From Methyloversatilis discipulorum (lineage in GTDB: Bacteria; Pseudomonadota; Gammaproteobacteria; Burkholderiales; Rhodocyclaceae): a stretch of DNA of 47,322 bases. A program made the translations under genes and the position numbers. Below, piece by piece: positions 8,847-17,219 of this stretch. Each line of letters starts with the position of its first letter. Positions within the stretch are counted from its first letter, which is position 1. The notes beneath the pieces were generated by a model, which saw only the letters and a program-made list of their open reading frames with translations, was not told where the DNA came from and ran no database searches. The stretch spans positions 1 to 47,322 of the forward strand of contig NZ_JADMJL010000047.1 in the NCBI RefSeq assembly GCF_018780585.1. Direction: 5' to 3'.

Positions 8847-10460
8847 TCAGCGGATCGGGGGATCGTTGAAGCGCTGCACGGTGACGATCAGCGGCGCCGT
8901 GGCCTTGACCGTGCGCGTGCCGTCCTTGACCGCGGCGGTCACCTTCAGCTCGCCCGCGTTGTTGGTGCGGTACTTGCGCTGCGGGTTGGGGCCGGCGTCG
9001 TTGGTCATGAACAGGCCGGTCTGGTCGATGCGCCCGGCGAACTTGGCGTCCTTCATTTCCGCCGCCACCTTGTTCAGGTTGTCGAAGGACCAGGTCGCGG
9101 GCATCGCACCGAGCTGCACGTCGTCGGCCGTACCCGCCTTGCCGTCGGCGCCGACGGTGTAGGCCAGCGCTTCCAGCTGGGCCGGCACCTTGTTCATCGA
9201 GCCGCCGTTGCCGCCGACACGGGCCATCGGGTGGTCGGGCGTGATCTTCACGTAGTCGATGCGCTGATAGACCTTGAGCGCGTCGCCGCTGCGCGCATTG
9301 CCCACCTTCACCTCGCGCGGGCCGGTCACGGCGTCCTTCGCCGATTCGACTTCGACCACCACGCGCTCGGCGCTGCGCTCGGCCACCGACAGCACCTTCA
9401 CGCCATTGCCCAGGCTCACGTCGCCGTCGAGACCGACACCGTTGATGACCAGGCGGCCACGCGTGCCCGCCTTCAGCGCGGCCGGCTGTACCGACAGCAC
9501 GGTCGGCTTTGCACCGTCCGCTCGCACGGCACGCAGCGTGCCGCCGATCGCGTCGTAACCGGACTCGAACCAGCGTCCGGACAGCGACCGGCCACCGTCG
9601 GCCAGCGTCATGACCTGGTTGATCTCGCGCTCGCCGCTCTTCAGCGTCGCGCGCCATTCGTGACCGGTGTAGACCAGAGCCGATCCGCTCAGCTGTTCGC
9701 TCGTACCGTTCTCGTAGCGCACGGTCATGCTGACCGAATAGGCGTCGTTGCCGGTACGCTTGACCGTGGCCGTGCCTTCGTAGGCGCCGGTGCCCGGCTT
9801 GTGGCCGACCAGGCGCCAGCTGCCGCTCGCGTCGGCCGGCTTCTGCGCCTTCCACTTGTTCCAGCTGTCGGACTCGAAGCCGTACACCTTGCCCAGCTCG
9901 ACCGAGGCGTCGCCGGTCGCGATTTCGAACCAGTTGCGGTCGCGGCCGCCGGCCTGGATTTCGATGGCCGGAAACTGACCGACATGGAAGTGCACCAGCT
10001 TGCGCCAGTCCGCCTCGGTGCGACGCTGTACCGCGATGCGGCCATAGGAGTGGCAGCGCGCGCAGGTATCGCCAATCAGCTTGTTCTCCGGGTGCTCGAC
10101 CACGCTGGGCGTACGGTCGACGATGTAGCGGTGCGCCGCCGATTCGTCCGGCGACAGGCCGTAGGCATCCGACAGGTATTTGACGATGCTGCTGCGCTCC
10201 TCCCGCGTCATCTTGACGCCGTGCGCGAAGCTCATGCGGGCGACCGTCATGTCCCAGCCTTCCGGTGTGCGGCGGCTTTCGCTGATGCGGTCCCACTTGC
10301 CGTCGCCCTTGGCAGAGTGACACACTGCGCACTTTGAATTTACCAGCGCTTCCGCTGTCCCATCAGATGCTAACGATTCACTTACCGCGCATCTTGCCAA
10401 CAATATCGTGAAGAGAATCGCCGTTCGCGACGGCACTCTGTAGTGTTTTATTTCACGCAT
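8847..10460 (-). CDS. qhpA: Quinohemoprotein amine dehydrogenase alpha subunit (dihaem)
   Basis: The 537-residue periplasmic subunit has a signal peptide at residues 1-31 (RTAILFTILLA core). Two c-type haem sites follow: CAVCH at 44-48 and CARCH at 133-137. The C-terminal two thirds is rich in beta structure, as expected for the immunoglobulin-like domains II-IV of the 60 kDa subunit (for example TVLSVQPAALKAGTRG and AAVKDGTRTVKATAPL). QHNDH oxidises primary amines to aldehydes and passes electrons from CTQ through the two haems to a soluble acceptor such as a cytochrome c or blue copper protein. An AGAGGT ribosome-binding site precedes the ATG. It is the first gene of the minus-strand operon and 27 bp precede qhpD. 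Confidence 0.95.
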   Translation of the reverse strand: MREIKHYRVPSRTAILFTILLARCAVSESLASDGTAEALVNSKCAVCHSAKGDGKWDRISESRRTPEGWDMTVARMSFAHGVKMTREERSSIVKYLSDAYGLSPDESAAHRYIVDRTPSVVEHPENKLIGDTCARCHSYGRIAVQRRTEADWRKLVHFHVGQFPAIEIQAGGRDRNWFEIATGDASVELGKVYGFESDSWNKWKAQKPADASGSWRLVGHKPGTGAYEGTATVKRTGNDAYSVSMTVRYENGTSEQLSGSALVYTGHEWRATLKSGEREINQVMTLADGGRSLSGRWFESGYDAIGGTLRAVRADGAKPTVLSVQPAALKAGTRGRLVINGVGLDGDVSLGNGVKVLSVAERSAERVVVEVESAKDAVTGPREVKVGNARSGDALKVYQRIDYVKITPDHPMARVGGNGGSMNKVPAQLEALAYTVGADGKAGTADDVQLGAMPATWSFDNLNKVAAEMKDAKFAGRIDQTGLFMTNDAGPNPQRKYRTNNAGELKVTAAVKDGTRTVKATAPLIVTVQRFNDPPIR

Positions 10461-10731
10461 CTGTTACCTCTTCCTGGATTTTCGTGGGCGACCATAAACC
10501 CGCAACAAAGTCTAAAATTCAGAGTTGGTTGTTGCGAAGAAAACAAGTGCAGGCCGATTGCCTACCGCGTGCAGTCTAGAAAAGAGTCGTTGAGTGCGTT
10601 ATCTCGAAACGGCACTAATTTTTGGTTTCGGTATCAATAATCGGCCTCTTTCGTTCGCTTTTCAGGAAGAGTGTTGACAAGGCGCATGGGTCGACTGACT
10701 CCGGTTCTCGCGGCCTCGAGGCTTGAACCTC
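10461..10731. promoter_or_regulatory. Divergent qhpA/qhpR control region
   Basis: This 271-bp gap lies between the divergent qhpA and qhpR genes and is clearly richer in A+T than its flanks, so both promoters must be here. A perfect TTGACA hexamer at 10674-10679 faces qhpR, but no convincing -10 box follows it. An inverted repeat CGAAAC (10605-10610) / GTTTCG (10625-10630) with a 14-bp spacer is a candidate operator. Activation of qhpA by QhpR in response to amines is known for the Paracoccus system; the exact sites here are inference. Confidence 0.5.
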
Positions 10732-11889
10732 ATGCCAAACCGGTATTCAGATGCCTTCGTCACGATTGACCTCTGTTCGGCTCCCCCGGGTTCTATGCAA
10801 AGCAACGTATATGAGAAAACAGGAGTTGCGGGTGTGGGTACCTTGAAAATCCATTCGGCTATCGACTCGTTGCATACCTCAACGATCCGTTGTTTGGTTA
10901 CAGAGGATCCTCTTCAACATGCTGACAGTCTTCCCATGTGGTCACAGGACTACCTGCAATTGACCCCTGGAAGATTTCGGGGGCGCATAGTTGAGATGTC
11001 GTGCGGACCAGTACAGCTGTTTCGTGAAAACATGGACCAGGTGATCGACGAGACTGGCTATCCTCGGGCATCGTCCTACACCTTCGGCGTGCCGGTGACC
11101 GTCCATCAGGACGGCTACTGGCAGGCGCAACAGGTTCACCAAGACAGCCTGCTCACGCTGATGCCGGGAGAAGAATTGCACTTCCGAACGCCAAGAGTGT
11201 CCGACATCTTCGTTACGGTGATCGACGCCAACACTCTACATTCTCATGCCGAATTGATACTCGGTGAGGATGTGGCCAGCATCGCGACTCGCTCACAGAT
11301 GCAGACGTTAAGCGCCTCAGCTGCGGCGCGCTATCGGCGGGTGCTTCACGAAGTGATGTGCTGCGTGCAATCCGCACCGGAAGTGTTGCAGCATGCCGCT
11401 TCCTCTAAGGCAGTCACAGAATCCATAATCAATGCCTCGCTTACCGCACTGCTGTCGACCTCAGAGCCGAACAAGCGCAGCCGGGGCGGCCATTCTATTC
11501 ATCGCGCGATTGTCGAGCGCGCGCGCCAATACATACTCACCAATCGCGATATAGCGCCTTCAGTCAGCGACCTCAGCATTCATCTGAAGATGAGCAGGCG
11601 GGGTCTCCATCATGCCTTCATGAACGTGCTGGGCATTAGTCCGGTCACTTTCCTACGTTACGTGCGCCTGCACGGCGCACGTAAGGATTTGCTGCACGGA
11701 GGCGCGGACGCTTCAGTCAGCTGCATCGCCTGCAAGTGGGGCTTCTGGCATTTAGGGATGTTTTCAACATACTACAAGGCGCTGTTCGGCGAATCACCCT
11801 CGTCTACACTCAAGAATCCGCCCCAAGTGCGCCCTGAACCGTGGGCATCTAGCATTGGTGCATTGCCCCCCCCCGACCTTTGCGCCTGA
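10732..11889 (+). CDS. qhpR: QhpR-like AraC-family transcriptional activator
   Basis: This regulator of about 385 residues has an N-terminal sensing domain and a C-terminal AraC double helix-turn-helix over the last 110 residues: SVSDLSIHLKMSRRGLHHAF, SPVTFLRYVRLHGARKDL and ACKWGFWHLGMFSTYYKALF with the usual GESP end. The N-terminal part resembles the AraC_binding_2 type found in amine- and ethanolamine-responsive regulators. The ATG at 10732 is chosen because GAGG lies 10 bp upstream; a TTG at 10723 and an ATG at 10795 are alternatives. It is divergent from qhpA, as expected for QhpR, the activator of QHNDH genes. Like qhpG, it is visibly lower in G+C than the core of the operon. No terminator was recognised in the 176 bp before the convergent mgsC. 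Confidence 0.85.
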   Translation: MPNRYSDAFVTIDLCSAPPGSMQSNVYEKTGVAGVGTLKIHSAIDSLHTSTIRCLVTEDPLQHADSLPMWSQDYLQLTPGRFRGRIVEMSCGPVQLFRENMDQVIDETGYPRASSYTFGVPVTVHQDGYWQAQQVHQDSLLTLMPGEELHFRTPRVSDIFVTVIDANTLHSHAELILGEDVASIATRSQMQTLSASAAARYRRVLHEVMCCVQSAPEVLQHAASSKAVTESIINASLTALLSTSEPNKRSRGGHSIHRAIVERARQYILTNRDIAPSVSDLSIHLKMSRRGLHHAFMNVLGISPVTFLRYVRLHGARKDLLHGGADASVSCIACKWGFWHLGMFSTYYKALFGESPSSTLKNPPQVRPEPWASSIGALPPPDLCA

Positions 11890-12065
11890 GTACGGCTTGA
11901 ATCAACTAAAGTCGCTTCACACCGCCAGTCGACAAGTTCAGCTGAATCTGCACCCAAAAAGGGAGTGACAAGCGGGCAACCTTTCTCGGCAGCGTCTCCG
12001 CGATCACTTCCGCGGCGCACGCTCCAAGTCGTAGGAGCCCGCATGCGGCGCCCTCTTGGCGAGCT

Positions 12066-13430
12066 TCAGGGGCCTTCGAAGCCCGGGATCCAGCGGGTGC
12101 CCGCCAGCGGGATGCGCGCCATGGCGGCGGCTTCCAGCGTCAGGGCGACCAGGTCTTCGCGCTCCAGGTGATGCACGTTCTGCTTGCCGCAGGCACGGGC
12201 GATCGTCGTCAGTTCCATGTTCAGCGTCTTCAGGTAGTTCTTGACGCGACGGGCACCGACATCCGGCTGCAGGCGCTGCTCGAGCAGGGAGTCCTGGGTC
12301 GTCACGCCAACCGGGCACTTGCCGGTGTGGCAGTGGTGGCAGAAGCCGGGCTGAGTGCCGAGCGCGTCGTAGCCTTCCAGGGCCGACAGGTGCTGACCGT
12401 CCTGGATGTAGGTTTCCGAGTTGCAGCCGAGCGCGTACAGGATGCCCTGACCGATCGCGACCGCGTCGGCGCCCATGGCCAGCGCCTTGGCGACGTCGGC
12501 GCCGCTGCGGATGCCGCCGGATACGATGAGCTGCACTTCGCCCTTCATGTTCAGGTCTTCCAGCGCATCGACCGCCTGGCGGACTGCGGCCAGCGTCGGG
12601 ATGCCGATGTGTTCGATGTAGCAGGTCTGCGTCGCCGCGGTACCGCCCTGCATGCCATCGACCACCACCACGTCGGCGCCGGCATGGACAGCCAGCTTGA
12701 CGTCGTTGAAGGTGCGGGTGGCACCGACCTTCACGTAGATCGGCTTTTCCCAGTCGGTCAGTTCGCGCAGTTCCTGGATCTTGATCGCCAGATCGTCCGG
12801 ACCGGTCCAGTCCGGGTGACGGCAGGCCGAGCGCTGGTCGACGCCTTGCGGCAGCGTGCGCATCTTGGCCACGCGCGGGTTCACCTTCTGGCCCAGCAGC
12901 ATGCCGCCGCCGCCCGGCTTGGCGCCCTGGCCGATCACCACTTCGATGGCGTCGGCCCGACGCACGTCGTCCGGGTTGAAGCCGTAGCGCGACGGCAGGC
13001 ACTGATACACCAGCGTCTTCGACGAGTTGCGCTCTTCCGGCGTCATGCCGCCGTCACCGGTGGTCGTGGTGGTGCCCATCTCGGTGGCGGCACGGCCCAG
13101 CGATTCCTTCACGTTGGCCGACAGCGCGCCGAAGCTCATGCCGGCGACGGTGATCGGGATGTCCAGCTCGAGCGGCTTCTTGGCGAAGCGGGTGCCGAGA
13201 ATGGTCTTGGTGACGCACTTCTCGCGATAGCCTTCGAGCGGGTAACGCGACAGCGAACCGGCGAGGAAGACCAGGTCGTCGAAATGCGGCAGCTTGCGCT
13301 TGGCGCCCATGCCGCGGATTTCGTACAGGCCGTGCGCCGCGGCGTTCTGGATGTAGTCGATGACGCTGCGGTCGAAGCTGGCGGACTCCTCGCGGGAGAC
13401 GCGCTTGAACGATACGGGTTTGATGTCCAT
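12066..13430 (-). CDS. mgsC: N-methylglutamate synthase subunit C (FMN, glutamate synthase-like)
   Basis: The 454-residue protein matches the FMN-binding synthase domain of glutamate synthase. TTTTGDGGMTPEER and GQGAKPGGGGMLLGQKV belong to the active-site region, IVSGGIRSGADVAKALAMGA is the phosphate-binding part of the TIM barrel, and CHHCHTGKCPVGV provides the iron-sulfur Cys cluster. In the N-methylglutamate pathway it forms the catalytic core of MgsABC, which turns gamma-glutamylmethylamide or methylamine plus 2-oxoglutarate into N-methylglutamate. An AAGGA site precedes the ATG at 13430; the upstream in-frame extension lacks support. It is the last gene of the mgd-gmaS-mgs operon. Without gmaS and mgd it could be read as GlxD; the context favours MgsC. 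Confidence 0.9.
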   Translation of the reverse strand: MDIKPVSFKRVSREESASFDRSVIDYIQNAAAHGLYEIRGMGAKRKLPHFDDLVFLAGSLSRYPLEGYREKCVTKTILGTRFAKKPLELDIPITVAGMSFGALSANVKESLGRAATEMGTTTTTGDGGMTPEERNSSKTLVYQCLPSRYGFNPDDVRRADAIEVVIGQGAKPGGGGMLLGQKVNPRVAKMRTLPQGVDQRSACRHPDWTGPDDLAIKIQELRELTDWEKPIYVKVGATRTFNDVKLAVHAGADVVVVDGMQGGTAATQTCYIEHIGIPTLAAVRQAVDALEDLNMKGEVQLIVSGGIRSGADVAKALAMGADAVAIGQGILYALGCNSETYIQDGQHLSALEGYDALGTQPGFCHHCHTGKCPVGVTTQDSLLEQRLQPDVGARRVKNYLKTLNMELTTIARACGKQNVHHLEREDLVALTLEAAAMARIPLAGTRWIPGFEGP

Positions 13431-13509
13431 GTTGAGTCCTTGATGTATCCGTGTCTGCACCGGAGGAAGCACCGGGTCGTCCCAAGCTTCCTCGCCGCCC
13501 CTCGGGGCC

Positions 13510-13530
13510 CGGAGCGGCATCGCCGCTCCG
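13510..13530 (-). promoter_or_regulatory. Intra-operon stem-loop between mgsB and mgsC
   Basis: A perfect hairpin (CGGAGCGGC, loop of 3, GCCGCTCCG) lies just after the mgsB stop, in the only sizeable gap (106 bp) between the three mgs genes. No T-run follows it on the coding strand, so it is more likely an mRNA stability or partial attenuation element than a full terminator. A second G/C-rich segment follows immediately. Confidence 0.5.
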
Positions 13531-13536
13531 TGTGGG

Positions 13537-14226
13537 TCAATACTCCTGGTTCGCGTCGGCGTTCCAGTGGTACAGGGAACGCGCGGAAGCGATGCGCTTG
13601 AAGCTCTTCGGGTCGTGCTCGAGACCGGCCTTGGACAGCAGTTCGGCCAGCGTCGCGTAGTCGGCGTCGGTCATGTCCTCGAAACGTGCATCGGCACCGA
13701 GCGACTTGACGTTGCCGCGCAGGTAGATGACCGCTTCGTACAGCGAGTCGCCGAGCGCGTCGCCGGCGTCGCCACAGATGACCATGTGGCCGGCCTGGGC
13801 CATGAAGCCCGAGAAGCTGCCGACGCTGCCGCCGACGACGATGTCGCCGCCCTTCAGCGAAATGCCGCAGCGCAGGCCGGCGTCACCGTCGATCACCAGC
13901 AGACCGCCGTGGGCGGTGGCGCCGGCGCCGTTCGAGGCGAAACCCTTCACATGCACGGTGCCGCTCATCATGTTCTCGGCCACGCCGGTGCCGGCGCTGC
14001 CGTGGATGACGACGCGGGCGTGCTTGTTCATGCCGGCGGCGTAGTAACCCGCATGACCATGCACCTCGACCGTGACCGGCTGGTTCAGGCCGACTGCGAT
14101 GTTGTGCGCGCCGTCCGGGTTCAGCACCGAAATGTGGCGCTTGTCGCCCTCCTCAAGACCCTTGTGCAGGAAGGTGTTCATCTCGGTCAGCGACGAGCTG
14201 GCGAGATCAAAGGTCATGCGTTCCAT
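13537..14226 (-). CDS. mgsB: N-methylglutamate synthase subunit B (GXGXG domain)
   Basis: This 229-residue protein is equivalent to the C-terminal right-handed beta-helix (GXGXG) domain of glutamate synthase. Repeated glycine turns such as GHAGYYAAG, GSAGTGVAENMMSG, GNGAGATAHGGLL-like and GGSVGSFSGFMAQAG wind along its length. As MgsB (GlxC-like) it has a structural role in the MgsABC complex, holding the amidotransferase and FMN subunits in position. Its start overlaps the mgsA stop by 13 bp, so it is translationally coupled. Order and length match the mgsABC operons of methylotrophs. Confidence 0.9.
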   Translation of the reverse strand: MERMTFDLASSSLTEMNTFLHKGLEEGDKRHISVLNPDGAHNIAVGLNQPVTVEVHGHAGYYAAGMNKHARVVIHGSAGTGVAENMMSGTVHVKGFASNGAGATAHGGLLVIDGDAGLRCGISLKGGDIVVGGSVGSFSGFMAQAGHMVICGDAGDALGDSLYEAVIYLRGNVKSLGADARFEDMTDADYATLAELLSKAGLEHDPKSFKRIASARSLYHWNADANQEY

Positions 14227-15122
14227 ACGTACATCTCCTCGGGCGCGGGTTCGAACACGTTGGCGTGCTTGACGCCAGGCAGGTGGGCCAGCGAACGGAA
14301 CTCCGACGCGATTGCGACGTAGTCGTCGGTTTCGGCCACAACAGCGGGCTTGCAGGCGAAGGGGTCGCGGATCAGCGCGAGCTTGTCCGGCGTACCCATC
14401 AGGAAGGTGAAGAAGCCGTCCAGTTCGTCGAAGCCCTTCTGCAGCGCGACTTCCAGGTCGTCGCCTTCACGCAGACGCCATTCGAGGAAGCGGCACGCCG
14501 CTTCGGTGTCGTTGTCGGTTTCGAAGTGGATGCCGGCCGGCGTGAGCTTGCGGCGGATCGAGTTCGGGTTCGACAGCGAACCGTTGTGCACCAGGCAGAA
14601 GTCTTCGCCGGCGGTGAAGGGGTGTGCGCGATCCGGCGTCACCGCCGACTCGGTCGCCATGCGGGTGTGGCCCACCAGGTGCGAACCCTTCATCGACTTG
14701 AAGTCGTAGCGGTCGGCCACCTGGGCCGGCGTGCCGATGTCCTTGTACAGGTCGATGGTGCGACCGGTGCTCAGGATGTGCAGCTTCGGATGGTTCTCGC
14801 GCAGCCAGCGCTTGACCAGTTCCGGCGACACGGCGAAGGACAGCACCGCGTGGTTGTGCTTGACGTCGATGTGCGCATCGACATCGAGGTGTTCCTTCAG
14901 CGCATGCGTCAGGCCGTGCCAGTTGAAGTCCGCACCGTCGTCGGTGAGGCCCGAGTACAGGCTCAGCTTGCGCGAGTTCTCAGCCAGCGTGTCGCCGAAC
15001 ACGGCCAGACCCGCCGAGTCCGGACCACGCTCGGTCATGCCGATCAGCATGGGCACCATCAGTTCGCCCAGGCGTTCCTTCAATGCCGGTGTCTTGACCA
15101 GCAAACCCACGATTCCACACAT
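14214..15122 (-). CDS. mgsA: N-methylglutamate synthase subunit A (class II amidotransferase)
   Basis: The 302-residue Ntn-type glutamine amidotransferase starts MCGIVGLL, so the catalytic Cys2 becomes N-terminal after Met removal. Further class II hallmarks are GHTRMATES and HNGSLSN. In MgsABC this subunit would hydrolyse the gamma-amide and pass methylamine (or ammonia) to the FMN subunit. The start at 15122 is fixed by Cys2 and by a GGAGA ribosome-binding site about 8 bp upstream; longer in-frame versions would bury the catalytic Cys. The 3' end of gmaS as read here overlaps this start by 43 bp. Confidence 0.9.
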   Translation of the reverse strand: MCGIVGLLVKTPALKERLGELMVPMLIGMTERGPDSAGLAVFGDTLAENSRKLSLYSGLTDDGADFNWHGLTHALKEHLDVDAHIDVKHNHAVLSFAVSPELVKRWLRENHPKLHILSTGRTIDLYKDIGTPAQVADRYDFKSMKGSHLVGHTRMATESAVTPDRAHPFTAGEDFCLVHNGSLSNPNSIRRKLTPAGIHFETDNDTEAACRFLEWRLREGDDLEVALQKGFDELDGFFTFLMGTPDKLALIRDPFACKPAVVAETDDYVAIASEFRSLAHLPGVKHANVFEPAPEEMYVWNA

Positions 15123-16471
15123 AACAGTTCTCCGGGGATGATCAGAAGAATTCTGAGGTAGCTGCTCACTTCCCAATCGGAAACGTGACGCATGTACTCG
15201 ACCCACTCCATATGCTTGAGGCGCAGGAACTCATCGACGACCGGACCGAGTGCGGCACGGATCACTTCGTCCTTCTCGAGCGCCACCAGCGCCTCATGCA
15301 GGTTCTGCGGCAGTACGCGGATGCCGGCCGCATCGAGCTGGGCCTGGCTGTAGTCGTACAGGTTGTCGTTGTTCGGCGCGCCCGGATCGAGCTCGTTGTT
15401 CACCCCGTCCATGCCGGCGGCGATGACCGCGGCCGTCGCGAGGTAAGCATTGCAGGACGCGTCCGGCAGGCGCAGTTCCAGGCGGCCGCCCGGGCTGCGG
15501 ATCATGCCGCTGCGGTTGTTGCCACCGTAGCAGATGTAGGCCGGTGCCCAGGTGGTGCCAGTCAGCGAGCGGCCGACCACCAGACGCTTGTATGAATTGA
15601 CGGTCGGGCAGCACAGAGCGGCCAGCGCCGGCGCGTGCTTGAGCAGGCCGGCAGTCCAATGGTAGGCCAGCTTGGACAGGGCGAGGCCGTTCTTGTCCGA
15701 CTTGTCCTCGAACAGGTTGCGCTTGCCGTCGCCGATGCTCATGTGTATGTGCAGGCCGTTGCCCGGACGGTTCGAGAACGGCTTCGGCATGAAGGAACAG
15801 ATCAGGCCCAGTTCGGCGGCGATCTCGGCGGCACCCATCTTGAAGAAGGTGTAGTGGTCGCAGGAGGTCAGCGCGTCGGTGAAGGTGTAGTTGATCTCGA
15901 ACTGGCCGTTCGCGTCTTCGTGGTCGATCTGGTAGACGTCGATGCCGACCGCGCGCAACGATTCGGAAAGACGCTCAAGGAAGACGCGGGCACGCGACAG
16001 CCCCTTGTAGTCGTAACAGGGCTTGGACAGCGTGTCGCCCGGGTCGGCCGGCAGGATCTTTCCTTCGACCTTGCGCAGCAGCGAGAACTCCGGCTCCATG
16101 CCGGTGTAGAAGGTCCAGCCACGGGCGGTGATCTGCTCCAGCTGCTTCTTCAGCACCACGCGGGTGTCGTACTCGTGAGGCTTGCCGTGGGTGTGACCGT
16201 CACAGGCGATGCGCGCGTAACCCGGTTGCCAGGGCACCAGCGACAGCGTGGAAGGATCACCGACCGCCATGTAGTCGGCATCGACATTGGGCGTCATGCC
16301 CATGCCCCAGATCGCGAAGCCCGCGAATCCGGCGCCATCCGTGACCACGGTCTTGTAGTGCTCGGCCGGCACCGACTTCGTCTTGGCCGAACCGTGGATA
16401 TCCACGAACTGCGCGAGGATGTACTTGACCTCGTTTTCCTTCAGGAACTGCTGTGCTTCGCTGTGTGACAT
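15080..16471 (-). CDS. gmaS: Gamma-glutamylmethylamide synthetase (GlnA/GlnT family)
   Basis: This glutamine-synthetase-fold enzyme of 463 residues as read shows GMEPEFSLL, the ATP-binding region [21 protein letters not shown] and [20 protein letters not shown]. In this operon it ligates methylamine to glutamate at the expense of ATP, giving gamma-glutamylmethylamide, the first step of the N-methylglutamate pathway. The start MSHSEAQQ at 16471 has an AGGGAGGG-type site upstream. The C-terminus is odd: after DWEVSSYLR the frame runs on for about 20 residues with no family character into mgsA. Removing one base near 15151 would give FF followed by a stop at 15142-15144, a 442-residue protein. 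Plain glutamine synthetase type III is the alternative, disfavoured by context. Confidence 0.9.
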   Translation of the reverse strand: MSHSEAQQFLKENEVKYILAQFVDIHGSAKTKSVPAEHYKTVVTDGAGFAGFAIWGMGMTPNVDADYMAVGDPSTLSLVPWQPGYARIACDGHTHGKPHEYDTRVVLKKQLEQITARGWTFYTGMEPEFSLLRKVEGKILPADPGDTLSKPCYDYKGLSRARVFLERLSESLRAVGIDVYQIDHEDANGQFEINYTFTDALTSCDHYTFFKMGAAEIAAELGLICSFMPKPFSNRPGNGLHIHMSIGDGKRNLFEDKSDKNGLALSKLAYHWTAGLLKHAPALAALCCPTVNSYKRLVVGRSLTGTTWAPAYICYGGNNRSGMIRSPGGRLELRLPDASCNAYLATAAVIAAGMDGVNNELDPGAPNNDNLYDYSQAQLDAAGIRVLPQNLHEALVALEKDEVIRAALGPVVDEFLRLKHMEWVEYMRHVSDWEVSSYLRILLIIPGELLCVESWVCWSRHRH

Positions 16472-16544
16472 CACATTCCCTCCCTGTCTAAACGGCTCTG
16501 ATCCCACTGATTTGCGTCAGCTTCGATGACGCGCTCTTTGCTTG

Positions 16545-17219
16545 TTATTGCTGTGCAACCCGCCCCAGTGCATCGAGGCCGACTGCTCCACCTCCGAGAT
16601 CCGCAGCCACCTCGACCAGCGTGGCCCACAGATAGCCGCCGTAGGTGCCGTCACACCACAGGCGGAAATACGTACCGTCCGCGCCGTCGAGTGCAATCGC
16701 GGTGACGCCGACGCCGACCATCGAGGTCATTACCAGCGCCTGCGCACTCGGCGAGAGACTGGCGAAATCGAAGGCGCAGGTCTGGCGGGTCAGTTCGATC
16801 GCGTTGCGGCCGGTAATCACCAGCGCGGCGTCGTAGCGCGGCACCGGATAGACGCCAGCGCTCGGCGCGGTGGCGAGCATCGTGGCGGCGCGACTGCCGC
16901 CGGCGACGTCCTCGACCAGGAACTCGGTATTGCCCATGCGCAGCACCAGCGTGCCGTCATCGAGGCGCAGATAGCTGTTCGGCCGTTCCGGCGTGGCGAT
17001 GCCGAGCGCGTTGAGCCAGGCGGCGGCGCCCGGTCCCTTGACGCCGGCACGGCGGCGGAACGACAGGTCGCCGATACCGGCCAGCGGCACACGTGCTGCG
17101 TCGGCCGAACCGTAGGCGGCGACGCTCTGCATCGTCTCGACCTGGGTCCACTTCGCCGCGTGCGGCGCCTGTTCGTCGAACAGCGGACTGATGCGAGTAG
17201 GGGCGAAGGGGGCGTTCAT
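16545..17219 (-). CDS. mgdD: N-methylglutamate dehydrogenase subunit D (SoxG-like)
   Basis: The 224-residue protein resembles the gamma subunit of heterotetrameric sarcosine oxidase, a GcvT-like fold. It contains RAGVKGPGAAAWLNALGI, LRMGNTEFLVED and a C-terminal FRLWCDGTYGGYLWATL. In this operon it is read as MgdD, the small structural subunit of the dehydrogenase that oxidises N-methylglutamate to glutamate and a C1 unit (formaldehyde, or methylene-tetrahydrofolate when the folate site is used). The start ATG overlaps the mgdC stop (ATGA); the longer in-frame version would extend into mgdC. A weak stem-loop (16514-16532) lies in the 73 bp before gmaS. Confidence 0.87.
   Translation of the reverse strand: MNAPFAPTRISPLFDEQAPHAAKWTQVETMQSVAAYGSADAARVPLAGIGDLSFRRRAGVKGPGAAAWLNALGIATPERPNSYLRLDDGTLVLRMGNTEFLVEDVAGGSRAATMLATAPSAGVYPVPRYDAALVITGRNAIELTRQTCAFDFASLSPSAQALVMTSMVGVGVTAIALDGADGTYFRLWCDGTYGGYLWATLVEVAADLGGGAVGLDALGRVAQQ

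Noticed and set aside
7404-10337. 977-codon plus-strand frame opposite qhpD and qhpA
   Set aside because: No recognisable motif, and the opposite strand encodes clear radical SAM and dihaem proteins.
12030-12065. Terminator between qhpR and mgsC
   Set aside because: A short CCGCATGCGG palindrome (12039-12048) exists, but its stem is small and no T-run follows on either strand.
15080-16471. Ordinary glutamine synthetase
   Set aside because: Position between mgdABCD and mgsABC points to gamma-glutamylmethylamide synthetase; the fold alone cannot decide.
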